Below, in pieces: positions 12,701-25,368 of a DNA stretch of 64,000 nucleotides. Made by a program: the position numbers and the translations under genes. How positions within the stretch are numbered: position 1 is the first letter of the stretch; the number at the start of each line of letters is the position of its first letter. The DNA is from Icerya purchasi. Lineage: Eukaryota > Arthropoda > Insecta > Hemiptera > Monophlebidae. Location of the stretch: assembly GCA_039619475.1 (NCBI GenBank), contig CM077115.1, forward strand, positions 310,758,734-310,822,733, read 5' to 3'. Below the pieces are notes generated by a model, which had not been told where the DNA came from, ran no database searches, and saw only the letters and a list, made by a program, of their open reading frames with translations.

Positions 12701-13248
12701 AAGTCAAGGAAATCTGTTGAAAGTCAAGGAATTTGAAGAAGAAATATAGGTGTAATGCGTAGTGTATGGAGCAGTTGAAAGTGTTCAAAATGATTACAAA
12801 ACTCTCCTAGTACATATGTACGTTTACTGTAAACGGATAAAAAAATATCTTATAGGATTTTGCTACAAAATGGAAAAAAAAAAAAATTGAGCTGGTAACG
12901 AATTTTAATTTTTTAACGGGAAATAAAAATTGTAAGTGACTGAGATTTTTTCGTCGCAATTAAGCTGTATCATGATAAAAAACATATTATGGAATGTTTA
13001 CGAATTATGTAGGGTTTTTTCGTGTATAGTTATTGTTTTCCAAGTCGTAGAAGAAGCTGAAAAAAAATGAGAAACCGGGAAAGGTCGCGGAAATTTATTT
13101 TAAAAAAAAAAAAAATCAGTAGCCGTCCTGAACTTCTACTTTTCATACCCAACTACATTACTTATGAATTTGAGTGATTACGATTAGTAACTGTTTCGTG
13201 TATTATATTAATTCTATTGAATATTTCTGTTCTATAACTTTCTTCTTT

Positions 13249-13249
<1 letters not shown>
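9721..13249. other. Intronic-type sequence without a gene
   Basis: Contains A-rich runs at about 10581-10618, an alternating ATACATACATATATG patch near 11098-11125 and T-tracts near 11336 and 11465. Frames at 11259-11582 (minus) and 11498-11713 (plus) are Lys/Phe-rich products of these tracts. Confidence 0.5.

Positions 13250-13289
<40 letters not shown>
13250..13289 (+). repeat. (ATT)n microsatellite
   Basis: About 13 ATT units. The poly-Asn run in the minus-strand frame across it comes from the repeat. Confidence 0.95.
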
Positions 13290-14615
13290 GATGAAATGTA
13301 CCGAAAAATGAAAAACATTAAACGCGCCAAATAAAATTTTAACATGGATTAAATTTGTTTTAAACATGGCATTTAAAGTTTTTCGAACTTCGTAAGAAAA
13401 TATGGAAAAAATATTCATTCGTAATTTTTTACGATAAATATATTTTCGTTTGAATAGTATATATTTCCGTACTTCCCTGTTTCTTATTTTGACGTGTTTT
13501 TTTTTTTTTTTTTTTTTAACATTTAATACAAATTACCATTAAGTGTATAAATTAAGCAATGAGACTGTTTTTTTCTTCAATTTGTTTTATTCGAATAGAG
13601 TGATAATTCAATATTGTGTCCTCTTCAAAATAACTTTCTCGGGAAGCCATACAGCGATGCTTCTTTTTAATATATAGTGGAAATCGAATATTGGAACAAC
13701 CTTCAGCTGGTCAGTTACAATCACCTGAATGTTTCCGAGTGTATGCCAAAATGACGTCCTTTTAGGTGATTTTTCAATTTTAGGAAGAGAAAAATGTCAC
13801 CCTAGTCACGTGAATAAAAAGTGGCTGAGGGGTCATAGAATTTTTTTTACTTGTCAGATACTCGTTTATTAAAATTTCTGTGTTACAAGATTGTCGGGAT
13901 ATTCGGTTATTCTTATTTTTTTTTTTTTTTTTTATGTAAATCGGCCTTAAGGCACAAAATCCTTATCGATATTGATTAATCAGCGTGCATTTGATCTTCG
14001 ACATTCCTGCTTTTTCGTGCCTTGGAAAGATTGAAATATGTCATTCTATATTCTAACGCTTAGTCTCCTCCAATCGTTCTAGGTTGTGAAAAAGTTGATA
14101 AAAGTGTAAATAAAAATTTAATTAATTATCTCTATTAATTTAGCAAATCAATTAATGTAAAACTGGGAATCGTTATACGAAAAATTTGCATTCCTTTTTA
14201 CTCTCTCATTTGTATAACATTTGTGCCGTTCACAGATAATTCCTTTTCATTCCTCTTTTACCCTTTCATTCGTATCCATGAATATAACTAAAAATAGTAA
14301 AATAAAATATAAATAAAAATATCGGTCTAAAATTAGTCCGTTTTTTTTTTTTTTTTTTTTTTCGTTCTTTTAAAATACCTCAATTTAATGGACTCGCAAA
14401 ACACATTTTCCTTATTTTTATCGCATTAATAAATAAAATTCTTTCAATTTTTTTTATATTATTTTATTAATGACAATGAATTCAGTAGTAGTGACGTACG
14501 ATAACGAGTTAGTTGTTTTATTTGTAATAGGAAGAACGTGCCCAAGGAGAGCCACATAAAATAATGGCATCGGTGCATGTGCTCGCTCTGTTGTACTGCT
14601 GGACAACACACTACC

Positions 14616-14617
<2 letters not shown>
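13290..14617. other. AT-rich sequence with several T-tracts
   Basis: T-tracts near 13498-13517, 13917-13933 and 14341-14362 break up otherwise featureless DNA. No gene is recognised. Confidence 0.5.

Positions 14618-14672
<55 letters not shown>
14618..14672 (+). repeat. (TA)n microsatellite, about 27 units
   Basis: Uninterrupted TA run. The Tyr/Ile repeat at the start of the 67-codon frame here is an artefact of it. Confidence 0.95.
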
Positions 14673-14674
<2 letters not shown>

Positions 14675-17519
14675 CTTTACTTGATGTGAGTTTTCTTGAA
14701 CTACTACTCCAGCTGAAATGGTTGGGTCCCTGTATCGAGACGACAAGTTGGAACTTTTTAACCGGAAAACTAGACGCATTTCACTACTCCACGAGTTTTA
14801 GATCGCGGCTGGCGGACTGATAACCAGAAAGGAACTCGGGAGTTTCCTTAAAGTTTTAAGCACGAAGCGCTCAATGGTTAAATCTGTGTCGGAAATGATT
14901 GATTCTTGAGCAAAAGCCGGCGTGTCCTGCGTAAAACAAATGCTTATTAAACGTGCCTGGACCATATTCAGATTTGCCCGAACCCATCACAACAGGTAAG
15001 GCAAAATATGGGCGAGTCGCCAAGGGAGGCAGGGGAGGGTCGTTGCTGCCCTTGGAGCTTTGAAACTATTTTTAATCGACTGGCCTCATGAGTATTCATA
15101 GGCGCGCGCAATCACGGACAATTTGGAAGTTTTTTATAATAAGGTAGTAGAACAATTTGCCAGAATCCCACGAAAATTATGTTTTAATTAAGATTTTATT
15201 CTTGTTTAATAAAATATTAAGCCTTTACGAATTATAAATTTTGTATCCTCTTTCTATCATCCCCCGACTCATCGACTGGCCACATCCTTGCGCGCGTAGC
15301 CATGACGCGAAGACAAATGCGCTCGGTTTTTTTGAGGGGCCGGAAGTAAAATCAAGTTCGGTGCGAACGTTAAAAGAGGTATTTCTAATAACTGTGTAAT
15401 TGTTCATCAGGAATTTCTACCGTGTCAAACACAGTCAACAGCCAAAGAAGAGGATACAAACATCATAACAGTTTTATTTTTATGTCATTTACGAGAGCGG
15501 GAAAACCGACAAAAGCAACCTGAATAGCGGAGAAAGATAACTGGATTTTGCACTACATCAACTCATTCATACGAGAGTTAATGGCAAAACGTAACAGTAT
15601 ACAGTTGTGATTGTTGCGATTTTTTTTTATATCTCGGAAACGGAATTTCGACAACAGATGAAGTAAAAGCGAAATTATTGGACGGATTATAAGGCGTTAG
15701 ATGGTCCGGAGCGTCTTCCGCTACAATCCTTCCGAAACTAGGAATCGCTGCGCAATACGTAATATCGCAGAATGCAAAAGAATGGAGAAAAAAATTGAAA
15801 AATTTAAATAGATGCGATTTGCGCGACTTAAAAGTTTTCTCTTTACTATTTGATTAAATTTTGTGTGTGTGTGTGTATGCATGCGTTTGTGTGTGAATTG
15901 GTAACTGAGTAGTTCTCACGTCCGGAGGTAATGTAAAAATCTTGTAACGAAATCCGTAACGTTTTTGCTTCTATAAGAATTATAAGATATCAGCATTTGT
16001 GGGTTCAGGAGGTTTTCCCATGACATGATGCGAAGGATTGAGTTTTTATTTATATTTACATACATATACATATGCATACCGTATATATTGTATGTGTGTG
16101 TGTAAACAACGTCATTCCTCTACCAAGAGTAATATGACAAAAAAAAAAAAAAAATGTTATGAAACATGTGTAACTGAAGTTGTAATAGAAATTCCTGCGT
16201 AAACTGTATAAATTATTATTAAAAAAAAAAAATAATAATAAAATGGCGTGATTAATTGAAATTTACTCTTTTATGAGTGTTTAGAGGAACTATCATTTGA
16301 GGAGTCGGGGGTATTCCAGTGGTAAGATCCGAAAGTTCTATATAAATTCATGTACATGCATATTTATTCCTCATATATATAATACGGGATTGAAATGCGG
16401 TAAAGGCCACTAAACTATATGCGATACTGAAAAGTAAGTTATAGTTTAACATAAAATGTCTCGAAAGAACGTTCGAATTACGAAGTTTGAATAAGAATTA
16501 AAAAATGCTACAGAAACGGAAATTATTATTAGAGGAATTCCATATTAAACAGATGGACATGGATGCGGTTACGTCGATTTTAGGCGTTACAGTGGGTTAA
16601 ATGAAAAAAGAAAAAAAATATTCGGGAAAGAACGGGAAATAAGAACTCTTTAGTATGTCACACGGTGAAGAAAAAGGAAAAAGCATTTTAAAATGACTAT
16701 TTTGAATGCTTTCTAAGTGTGTAAAAATAAATTAACGTTAATTATAAATAACTCTGATGCGCTGTGAAGAGTCCAGAGGACGGTTTATATCTCGATTTTT
16801 ATGCTTTATATGTTATTATTACGAATTTTAGTACCTTTTTCAAAAGCGTAATATGTATTTTATAGCGCCTGCTTTATTTTGATGAATCCCATTGATGAAC
16901 AACGCACGGATTTGAATGTATAAAATGAAATAACATTTTACAATTTGAATGAAAGTGGATGCGGCGCGTGTGTCCTGTTCGTTGTATTTAACGAATCTAA
17001 AATTGAAAAGGAGAAGAAAATCATATCAAAGCTGGAATTGTGCAGAATAAATTTTCCGAATAATGAAGCGTGTAAATCTTTCGAAATCTTCTCTAGATTC
17101 TAAACAGAGTATGCGGTAGTTAATTATGAATAAAATTCAGATTTAGGTGCAATAAACAAACCCTATATAATAATAAGTAAAAAACACACCAATATGAAAC
17201 AATTAATTTTTATATTTATTTAAACGGTAAAATAAACCCCTTCGAAGTTCGCGATATTATTCAATGAAGGGGTTACCGAATGAATATGCGATATTTCGTG
17301 TAAGGTGAGAATCGTCTAACGCCAGTATGTGTCATTCACTGATAATATTAATAAGGTACGTGCTGTGCACATAGAATAAATCTCCGAGCTAACGCGATAA
17401 ATAACTAACAGTATTTCCTTTAAATTTTAAATTTTAGATAAGACTTTTTAGATTTTTTTTTTTAACACGGTGCATAATATTGCGAGAGAACATTAATAAT
17501 AATATAACTATTAAAACAA
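14673..17519. other. Intronic-type sequence without a gene
   Basis: A GT-rich patch lies near 15857-15876 and A-tracts near 16140 and 16220. The minus frame at 15225-15407 has no recognisable motif. Confidence 0.5.
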
Positions 17520-17705
17520 CATCGGGCTGTCTGTCTTTTCATTTCGTTCTATTTCGAAGTAGATTTAATGCTTAGTGTTAGATAATTTTTTAAACGATAT
17601 AAGAACGAGAAAAGTATTATTATTAAAAACCGCTAATTTATTTTACAAACAAATAAATTACTGGTGTTTTATTTTCTGATTCTCAATAATTAAACTTTAA
17701 AATAT
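17520..17705 (+). repeat. Old dispersed repeat, copy 1 of 2
   Basis: This segment ('ctatttcgaagtagattt', 'aatgcttagtgttagataat', '..aacgagaaaagtatt', '..aaattactggtgttt') resembles 52085-52285 on the same strand ('ctatttcaaagtggattt', 'aatttagagtgttaaataat', '..aacaagaaaagcatt', '..caattactgatttcg') in the same order with similar spacing. The two copies are strongly diverged. No coding capacity or terminal structure is visible, so the element type is unknown. Confidence 0.6.
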
Positions 17706-19279
17706 AATATTAAAATTATAGGAAGAAAAAAAAAAGCAAAATTGAAAACTCATTAACACTAAACTAAATCTATTTTGAAATTGAGGCCGAAATGATACGA
17801 CGTGTCCTATACCACGAGGCGTAACACATTATGCAGGTCGCAGGTTGTTGTACAGGCCTGGTCTAAAGGTTTATTTTAAACCGAAAGATTAAAGCAGTTC
17901 AGTTTAGAATTGGTCTTTTTTGTTACGATTACTATATATTATGTTTAATCAGTATTTCGTTCAGTTTAAATTTTAATTGCCGGGTTTGTAGTTCAGCGTG
18001 TGCTGTACGTTTTTCGCAAACGGTGTTTTTTTATCGGAATGTTTTTATGAACAGGCGATTTTAATATTTTTGATTAACTGATATTACCCCAGCAGTGTGT
18101 ACTGCGCGTGTAAATAAATATATACATACCCGAATTGGTCAATGTTCCAGATATTTCTGTATATTGGCTTTTTATTTACGCAATTTTATTTTAATGATCA
18201 TAGTTTAGATAGAAAACAGTAACAGTTTTATTTATCCGCGTCTGTGCTTTCTTGTTTTTTGTTGTTTTTTTTTGTTGTTTTTTTTTTTTGCAAAAAAAGA
18301 ACTGTCGGAGGTGTTAATAATGAATGATGGAGATTAGAAAGAGTAGGTGGGAAAGAGTTGAATGTTTAAAAAAAGAAAATTCACGTTTTAACGGTTTTTT
18401 TTTTTTTTTTTTAAATATGTGAAAAGAGGAGAATGTAGAAGAGAAATTTCTTTAACAACATCGGGGACAGTTGCCTGAAATTTATCTTCGTAGCTATTCA
18501 CGCGTTGAAAAATAAATTCCGCGTATTTACATTCATTTTTTATCATAAATAATGTAAAATTATTAGAAAATAAGTTGTTTTTTTTTTTCTTTCTTCCAAA
18601 ATAAATAAAGTATGTGTGTGCCCCCTAGACTATATCAGCGGTGCCGTCGTTTAGTAATTAAAAATGCTCAGCTACCAAAAACCAAAAGTCACTTCGGTTT
18701 GAAACTTGTGTTTGCGAAAACGGTAGTCGCATCCAAGCTAATAATAGCCTCTGAAAGTAAAGGTGGCCGAGAAAAGGGAAAACCTACTCCCCTTTCTCCT
18801 CAGTGACATTTTACTACACTAGATTTGCAATCCGCAATACCTAGTTAATTTTATCGCATTTATCGCACGTTAGAGATGTTAAAAAAGGAGGAGTGTCGCC
18901 GTAAGGTTAAACTCTATGTGGAGTGAAGACTCCAGGAAATGTATACATTAATGTAATTTTGTTGTTACGATAGCTTAACGATGTATATGAGTGGTCATCA
19001 TATCTGATATTTTCGGGGGGGGGGGGCAAAGACAACTAACTCCCCTCCCCGGTAAGTTTTGTTCAATTTCATAGTTATCACCATTGCCGGCGATATTTTT
19101 ATTTTATTATGTTTCTTTTTTCATATGTTCGAGAATAGTCAACGCACTATCTTCTTTCTGGTCCATTTAGCGCATATTATTATGGTTATAACCCCCGATT
19201 AATTTGAATCCATTGTTCAACACTTTCAGCTCTATGATCACTTTTTTTGGCTTTTGGCGCTGATTACGCTATTTTTGAC
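17706..19279. other. Intronic-type sequence without a gene
   Basis: Contains T-tracts and a G12 tract at 19015-19026. The frame at 18612-18806 has no recognisable domain. Parts of it ('ggtgccgtcgtttagtaatt' and 'cttcggtttgaaact') faintly recall tRNA A and B boxes, too weakly to call a SINE. Confidence 0.4.
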
Positions 19280-19990
19280 GCGTGCTAGCTTTGTAAAAGA
19301 GTGACACGCAGGTTTTTGACGAACGAGGGGCGCCGTGTCAAGATCGTCAGCCAAGTAAAAAAAGTTGAAATGAAACTGTCACCGGCGAATCAAACGAATA
19401 CGGCGAAGAAGTTATGTAATTTTTTGGTTTTGGTTGTTTTTGTTGTTTTTTTCATTTTTAGCGAAGATTTATTTGTGCTACCGCTTTACACTAAGCGTTG
19501 ACGTTGCACCGATTAACGACGCTCATCGACTCCACCACTACGAGACGTAATTGACTAAATTACAGCAACGTTGTTGTTGTTGTTGTTATACGCGGACCGA
19601 GTTGGCTGGCTGTTCCTTTCTCTCGCCCCTTCTTCCTCCCCTGGCGTGTCCTCTCGTACGTTCATTAATTATTACATCATGATTGTTATCTGGAAAGAAG
19701 ATGCGTCTCGAGTCAGTTTTAGAACGGAAGACGTAACTGTTCTCAGGCGATTCGGACGCAGCATCGTTGCGATGGCCGGTTGCCGTAGACCATTCATTCG
19801 GCGGAGACTGCCATCTCATCGCGACGTTACATGAAAACGAACGAATTTTTTTTCCAACTGCAACGCGAGTTTCTGTGATGCCTCTTTCCTTTCAACATTC
19901 TCCTGTTAATTAAACGAATGTCTTCGTAAATTGCGTGCTGGCGACAGATCGACTGCCACAAAGTGCGCGTTTACATTTTGCGACGACGGG
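19280..19990. other. GC-richer, CpG-containing island
   Basis: Includes a (GTT)5 run at about 19570, a C/T-rich patch and several CpGs ('gcgatggccggttgccgtag'). Overlapping frames on both strands (19571-19834 plus, 19586-19819 minus) are open, but neither shows a recognised domain. Open frames on both strands are expected from the composition. A regulatory or alternative first-exon role is possible but unproven. Confidence 0.25.
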
Positions 19991-21768
19991 TATTGTAAAA
20001 AGGAAGAAAAAAAACATCAAAAATTAGAAATATTCATTTATTAAATAAATAAATACGCTAAGAAAGTTCCGCCGCTGAAAGAAAAAGTTTATGGGTTTTT
20101 ATTTTCTTTTAATTTTTAAGCGTCAATGTTATTCCAAGAATTTGGAGTTACTTTTTAATTTCCGTCTCCTCTCATTCGCCGGGTTCGGGGAATTAATGCG
20201 TAACACTCTGTTTCTCAAAACGGGAAATAAATTTGCTTCAGCTAACACATATTCCTCGATGCAGTACCAACTTTTGCTTCAGGCAGAATTGTACTAAGTC
20301 TTCACCGTTGGAGATGTCTATTTTTCCCCCCTCTTTTTTTTTGTGTGTGTGGAGGATCGAACTTTTGTCGCGTTGGATAGTTTAGCCAACGTTCCGGTAT
20401 TATTAAATATTGATTTTTTTTTTAAAGTTTATTTTTAACATTGCCTTAATATTTGTAATTCTCTCAACTTGTGTGTGTGTGTGTGTGTGTGTGTGAATTT
20501 TTATAACATTTTCAAGAAATTATGGTAGCTTTCGGCTTTTACACGAACCACGAAATCTATTTTGCCGACTTTACGTTTTTATTTTTTGGGTTTTGGGCGT
20601 TTCACATTATTCCTCGATGCATAATCGATTCGGTAGTACGGGAATAGCCGCTTAAGGTACTAGAATGTCAGAACGCTGCTACGAGATTCGCCTCGTTCTA
20701 AGACTTTATCTAAACCTGAAATCGAATGAGTAATTTGGGAAAATAAAGACGGATCATCCCAAGGAGAAAAGAACCGGTCTTCTCCCTTCGTGTTATCCTC
20801 TTCAGACACCGGTTGAGCACAGTATGAAAAGGGCTCAATTCTACAATTCAGATGATACCTTACTAAAGAAATAATTTTTCTTTGTCGTAACCGATTTATC
20901 TCGTTTACTCTTTTTAACAAAACGTGCTGAACATATTTAACAAGTTTTTTTTCCAGTAATTAAAATTAGCCCTTTATTAAAAAGGAATTGTTCGTGTGAG
21001 ACCTTTTGAAGAACAGTCCGTCGACTCGGTAACATATTTAAACGGTTTAATCGGTAATGACATATATGTAGTCGTGTAATTCTTAAATCAGCAGAAGTAG
21101 TACTTTTAGAAAAAACATTGTAATTCAAAGTATACAATGATAAAAACACGTGTCTTAAGTCAGTGTGTGCCCCCGTGCCTTTTGTTATTTATTGTGTGTT
21201 TGTAAATTATACGCGTTTTTATCAAACATAATAATCGTCGCGAGAAAATTTTTAAATATAATCACGGAATTAAAAGAGAGAGTCTTACTTTTATCATAGT
21301 AAATAATAAATTGAAAATAGATAAAGCGCGATGAGGTGTTTATTAGAAAGTAAATAAAAGTAGCAAATCGAAAATTGGCGCAGATGTATACACATATCTT
21401 TCCTTCATGGTGAAGCATATTTATTTGCCATGCATCCTTTCTAAATATTATGTTGATTAAAACAACTTGTCGTTAAAAAGTTATATGAATGATAATTTCT
21501 AATAATATCTCTAGCTTATGAATTTTAAATTTGGTTATATTTCGTATAACGCCCGGGGGGGGGGGGTGCAATATATGCGAATGAGATTTTCATAGTATTG
21601 CTGTTGTTTAATTTTGTTTTATCATGTTTGTAATTATTACATTTTGCGAAAAATGCCATTGTCGGTTAAAATCATCGACTCTTCTATAACGATTGTAGAA
21701 GTTCATCATCTAAAGATTCGAACACTCGAGTTTTTTTTCATGCATATATACATATATATATATATATA
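19991..21768. other. Intronic-type sequence without a gene
   Basis: Contains a GT microsatellite (20469-20496), a G12 tract (21555-21566) and a TA run immediately before the mariner insertion. No coding region is recognised. Confidence 0.5.
20469..20496 (+). repeat. (TG)n microsatellite
   Basis: Roughly 13 uninterrupted TG units. Confidence 0.95.
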
Positions 21769-23083
21769 TACCGTTTGTCCGAAAAGTAAGGGAACTGATT
21801 TTTTTCTGAAGAAACGAGTGGCGCTATCTGAGGGAAACTATTACAGTGACGTAGTACTATGTTTTGACATAGCGTATGATTTTTTGTTGGTCAGTAGTGT
21901 GATTATTTCTTGGTGAGATACGGTCTTGTAATTTGTGTGTTCTTTCAACGTGTCACGTTTTTCGTAATGGAACAACGATCGGTAATTAAATTTTATTTTA
22001 CACTCGGTAAAACTGCTACCCAAACGTTTAACGATTTAAAAAAACTGTATGGTAATGAATGTCTAGCCCTTTCGAAGGTATTCGAGTGGTATAAACAATT
22101 TAAGGAGGGGAGAGAGTCGGTGTAAGACGAGATAAGAAGTGGGCGGCCATCGACGACGAGTACCGATGATAAAACCGACAAAATCCGAACCCTTCTCGCC
22201 GCAGATCGCCACTTATCATGCCGAATGCTCGAAGATGAGTCGGGAATACCCAAATCAACCGTTCACGAGCTGATTCGAAACGTTTTACACAAGCGGAAGA
22301 TCTGTTCTAAATTCGTTCCTCATTCTTTAACGCCGGAGCAAAAAGAACAGCGCCTGAACTCGTCGCAGAATTTCATTGATTTGATCGATGAAGACGCTTC
22401 GCTGCTCGATAAAATTATTACCGGTGATAAGTCATGGGTTTATCAGTATGACCCTACCACCAAGAAGCAATCGAGTGAATGGGTGAGCAGTGGAGAGCCA
22501 CGGCCGACGAAGGTTCGCGCGACAAAATCGAAAACCAAGACCATGCTCATCACATTTTTCGATTCTCAAGGTATCGTACATATAAGGAATTCGTGCCTCC
22601 AGGCACCACCGTGACTGCCAACTACTATTTGGGAACTCTGGATCGCCTTTGCAAACGGATTCAACGCGTACAACCAGAAAGATGGGAGTCCCGAGATTTT
22701 TTCCTGTTCCATGACAACGCGCCAGCTCATACCGCCGGATCAGCGATCCAGTTTTTGACCAAAAAATGTATCCCAGTGTTGCACCACCCGCCCTACTCAC
22801 CGGACCTGGCCCCGTGTGACTTCTTCCTGTTCCCTAAATTGAAATCTGCCATGAAAGGAATCCGTTTTGACGACATTCTATCGATTAAAGCAGCCGTAAC
22901 ACGTGCATTGGGAAGGATTCCAAAAGAAGCGTTCTCCAGAAGCTTCCAATGGTTGTACGAACGATCTGAAAGGTGCATTGTGGTGGGGGAGGATTATGTA
23001 GAAACTAGCCGAGAATAAATTTTCCTATCTGAATTTGTTGATTTTTTATAGCATTAGTCCCCTTACTTTTCGGACAAACGGTG
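21769..23083 (+). mobile_element. Full-length mariner transposon
   Basis: Terminal inverted repeats read CCGTTTGTCCGAAAAGTAAG on the left (from 21771) and its near-exact reverse complement on the right (ending at 23081). They are followed by similar but not identical GGAACT/GGGACT. The element lies in a TA-rich run, with TA at both junctions consistent with the mariner TA target duplication. Length is about 1.3 kb, normal for mariner. It encodes one DD34D transposase with two disabling lesions, described separately. The nearly identical TIRs suggest this is the youngest mariner in the window. Confidence 0.93.
21967..23018 (+). pseudogene. Mariner transposase (DD34D), disabled
   Basis: The start ATG at 21967 begins MEQRSVIKFYFTLGKTATQTF, the helix-turn-helix DNA-binding domain of mariner transposases. 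The reading continues through WYKQFKEGRESV, then meets an in-frame TAA at 22123-22125 where the family usually has an acidic residue. It resumes in the same frame through SGRPSTSTDDK, the linker, and ITGDKSW, the first catalytic Asp. A single-base shift near 22580 moves it to another frame: EFVPPGTTV, then FLFHDNAPAH (second Asp) and YSPDLAPCDFFLFPKLK (third Asp). Exactly 34 residues separate the last two Asp, so this is DD34D mariner. It ends at TAA 23016-23018. Total length is about 350 codons, as usual. All three catalytic residues survive, but the stop and shift leave it non-autonomous. Confidence 0.92.
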
Positions 23084-24137
23084 TATATATATAAAATTTT
23101 CGTTGATTTATTTTTTGTTTTTTCTGATTTGATTTTATAATATGGAAGTCGTAAAATATTTCGCAGTCAGAAATAATTAAAATGCGAACTTCCTAATAAC
23201 ATTTGGATAGTTTAACATGATTAGAATGATGCTTGGGTGCGATTAAAGCTAGATGGCGGGGGGCCCCTATTATATACATATATAATAAGAGGAAAATTAG
23301 TAAAAATAGCTTCCAGAAAAATAATTCCCGGCCCTCGTATCGTGCAAAAATCGTATACGTTAACCGCGACTGGGACCGGAAGATACTGTAGAATTGCATC
23401 TTAACATATCACTGTATCATCCTCTCTGGATATCCTTCTTTCCTTCGTCCTTTTTATGGACTGTCCAATCGACTTTTCACACTTTAAATATCTTTAGCCT
23501 ATTTGAATAGAATGCCTTTTAAAACAATCGAGTCGGACGGTAAAATTTAACATATTTCGCAGTCCATACCGTGCGAAAGCTGTTTCAACTTAAAATTTCA
23601 CACGTTTTCTTTTATAATTCTTAGATTTCGCCAAGCTTTTTTTTATTTATTTATTTATTTTTTTTTTTGATAAAATTATTGGTAAAAATATCGTTTATTA
23701 TTGAGTATTAATGAAGTACGTGCATCGGGTTCGGAGCTTACTTTTAAAATTTCTAATATTATCCAACTCTAGTTATCAAAAGAAAAAAAATATCCGTTCA
23801 ATTTAGAATTTCAGTTCGTATTTACTTTTGCGAAATTGAGCATTTTTATATAGTTTATACTGTAATCATCATGAACATAATAGCTAAACTATAGTAGTTA
23901 CATAAACAAACCAATAAAGAGATATCATGTGATTGACCGGATGTTCTTATCAATTATTGTACATAATTTTGTGATCGATTCATATTTCGGTTTTTAAAAC
24001 GATTTACCTAATCTAGAATTTTGAACAATTATTAAATTATAACCCACTTCTTTTCCCTATTTGGTGATCTTATTTAATTGTCGTGGGTTTCTTACCGAGT
24101 TGGTCAATATAATTTTATGTTGCGTATGTTGACTGTA

Positions 24138-24168
<31 letters not shown>

Positions 24169-24349
24169 AGCCATTATATTACACACTTTCATCTGGTCCG
24201 ATACAAAGTGTTTTCATCTTTTAATAACGTGTAGGTGATCTATCGTAAGGCGAAGACAAGCCTATTCTGGTGATTGCTCAAAATTCGTTGGGTGTTTTTT
24301 AAACCATTTGTCTGTAATGCGAAACTTGAACATATGCGTATGTATGTAT

Positions 24350-24386
<37 letters not shown>
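23084..24386. other. Intronic-type sequence without a gene
   Basis: Contains a (TG)14 microsatellite at 24141-24168 and a (TA) run at 24353-24384 that abuts the pogo-like element. No coding region is recognised. Confidence 0.5.
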
Positions 24387-24391
<5 letters not shown>

Positions 24392-25368
24392 AAACTTCTA
24401 CTAACGGACACTTCTAAATAGCGGACATTTCCTAATAGCGGACAATTTTAAAATCACCGGCATTTTCCCATAAGACACAATATATAATAAATACTTCCCA
24501 ATTACGGACGCGGACACTTTAATAAATATGATTTTGGAAATTAGATTTCTGTTAAACGGGCAAAGTTTGTCAAAAAAAGTTCAAATAGTGCTTCAGATTA
24601 TTGTTTAATAGACGAGGTACCGACATAAATGAATTAACGGCTGAATCATGCAACAATAAAATCCATCCGATGCATGATGCAGTAGACTGTGATGACAATA
24701 ATGTTTATGATGGCGAAGAATACACAACTACTAAAGTTGACGGTGAAACTTAAAATAACGTTGACTCGTTAGTTGTTATTGAAAAAACTAAAAAAATCGT
24801 ATTTCATTCATGAAGCTGATGCTGAAGGTTTAAAAATGATATCCCAACTGCAAGTGCATGTCGAATCGCGGATTTTAAATGAATCAAAGAAAGTAAAATT
24901 ACTGATTTTTTCCTAGAAAACTTAAAAAAGTTCAATAAGCTGGGATTTATAGTATGTGTTAAAAAAAAAAAAAAAAAAAAAATATTTTGAACGTAAGTGA
25001 TTAAAATTATAGATTATCTTGCATTCCTAAAAACAAAAAGTGATTTATACTCTATTGCCTAACTTGTTTATCAACTAATCGTGGAATACAAATATAATTA
25101 CTGTAGTAGTACTGTACATACACACATTTTTATATTATACGAAAAAAATTTTTATATATTTTAGACGAATGTATGTCTTAAGTAAATATGTATTGTAATT
25201 TTTTTAGAATGCGTACTATCTTTTATATTATTCTTAAATACGTTACAATACACAATAATGAAAATTTCAGTGAACTGTACATACATTATTATTTCCCATT
25301 AGCGGACACTTCTTAATGCCGGACAATTTTTTAGTCCCGCGACTGTCCGTTATTGTGAAGTTTTACTA
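24387..25368 (+). mobile_element. Pogo/Tigger-like transposon relic
   Basis: The left end reads CAATGAAACTTCTACTAACG and the right end, reverse-complemented, TAGTAAAACTTCACAATAAC. Both fit the pogo-type CAGTRAAAC... terminal repeat and are flanked by TA. Inside each end the motif 'agcggacactt' or 'gcggacaattt' recurs (24418-24452 and 25300-25335), so subterminal repeats also match. The interior of about 980 bp is far short of a complete pogo (2-2.5 kb). It contains only fragments that could be the acidic C-terminal tail of a transposase (plus strand around 24690-24930, with stops and shifts). It is non-autonomous and old. Confidence 0.75.

Noticed and set aside
18612..18806. Possible tRNA or SINE head
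   Set aside because: A- and B-box resemblance is weak and no cloverleaf can be drawn.
22432..22800. 122-codon minus-strand frame
   Set aside because: Antisense shadow of the mariner transposase.
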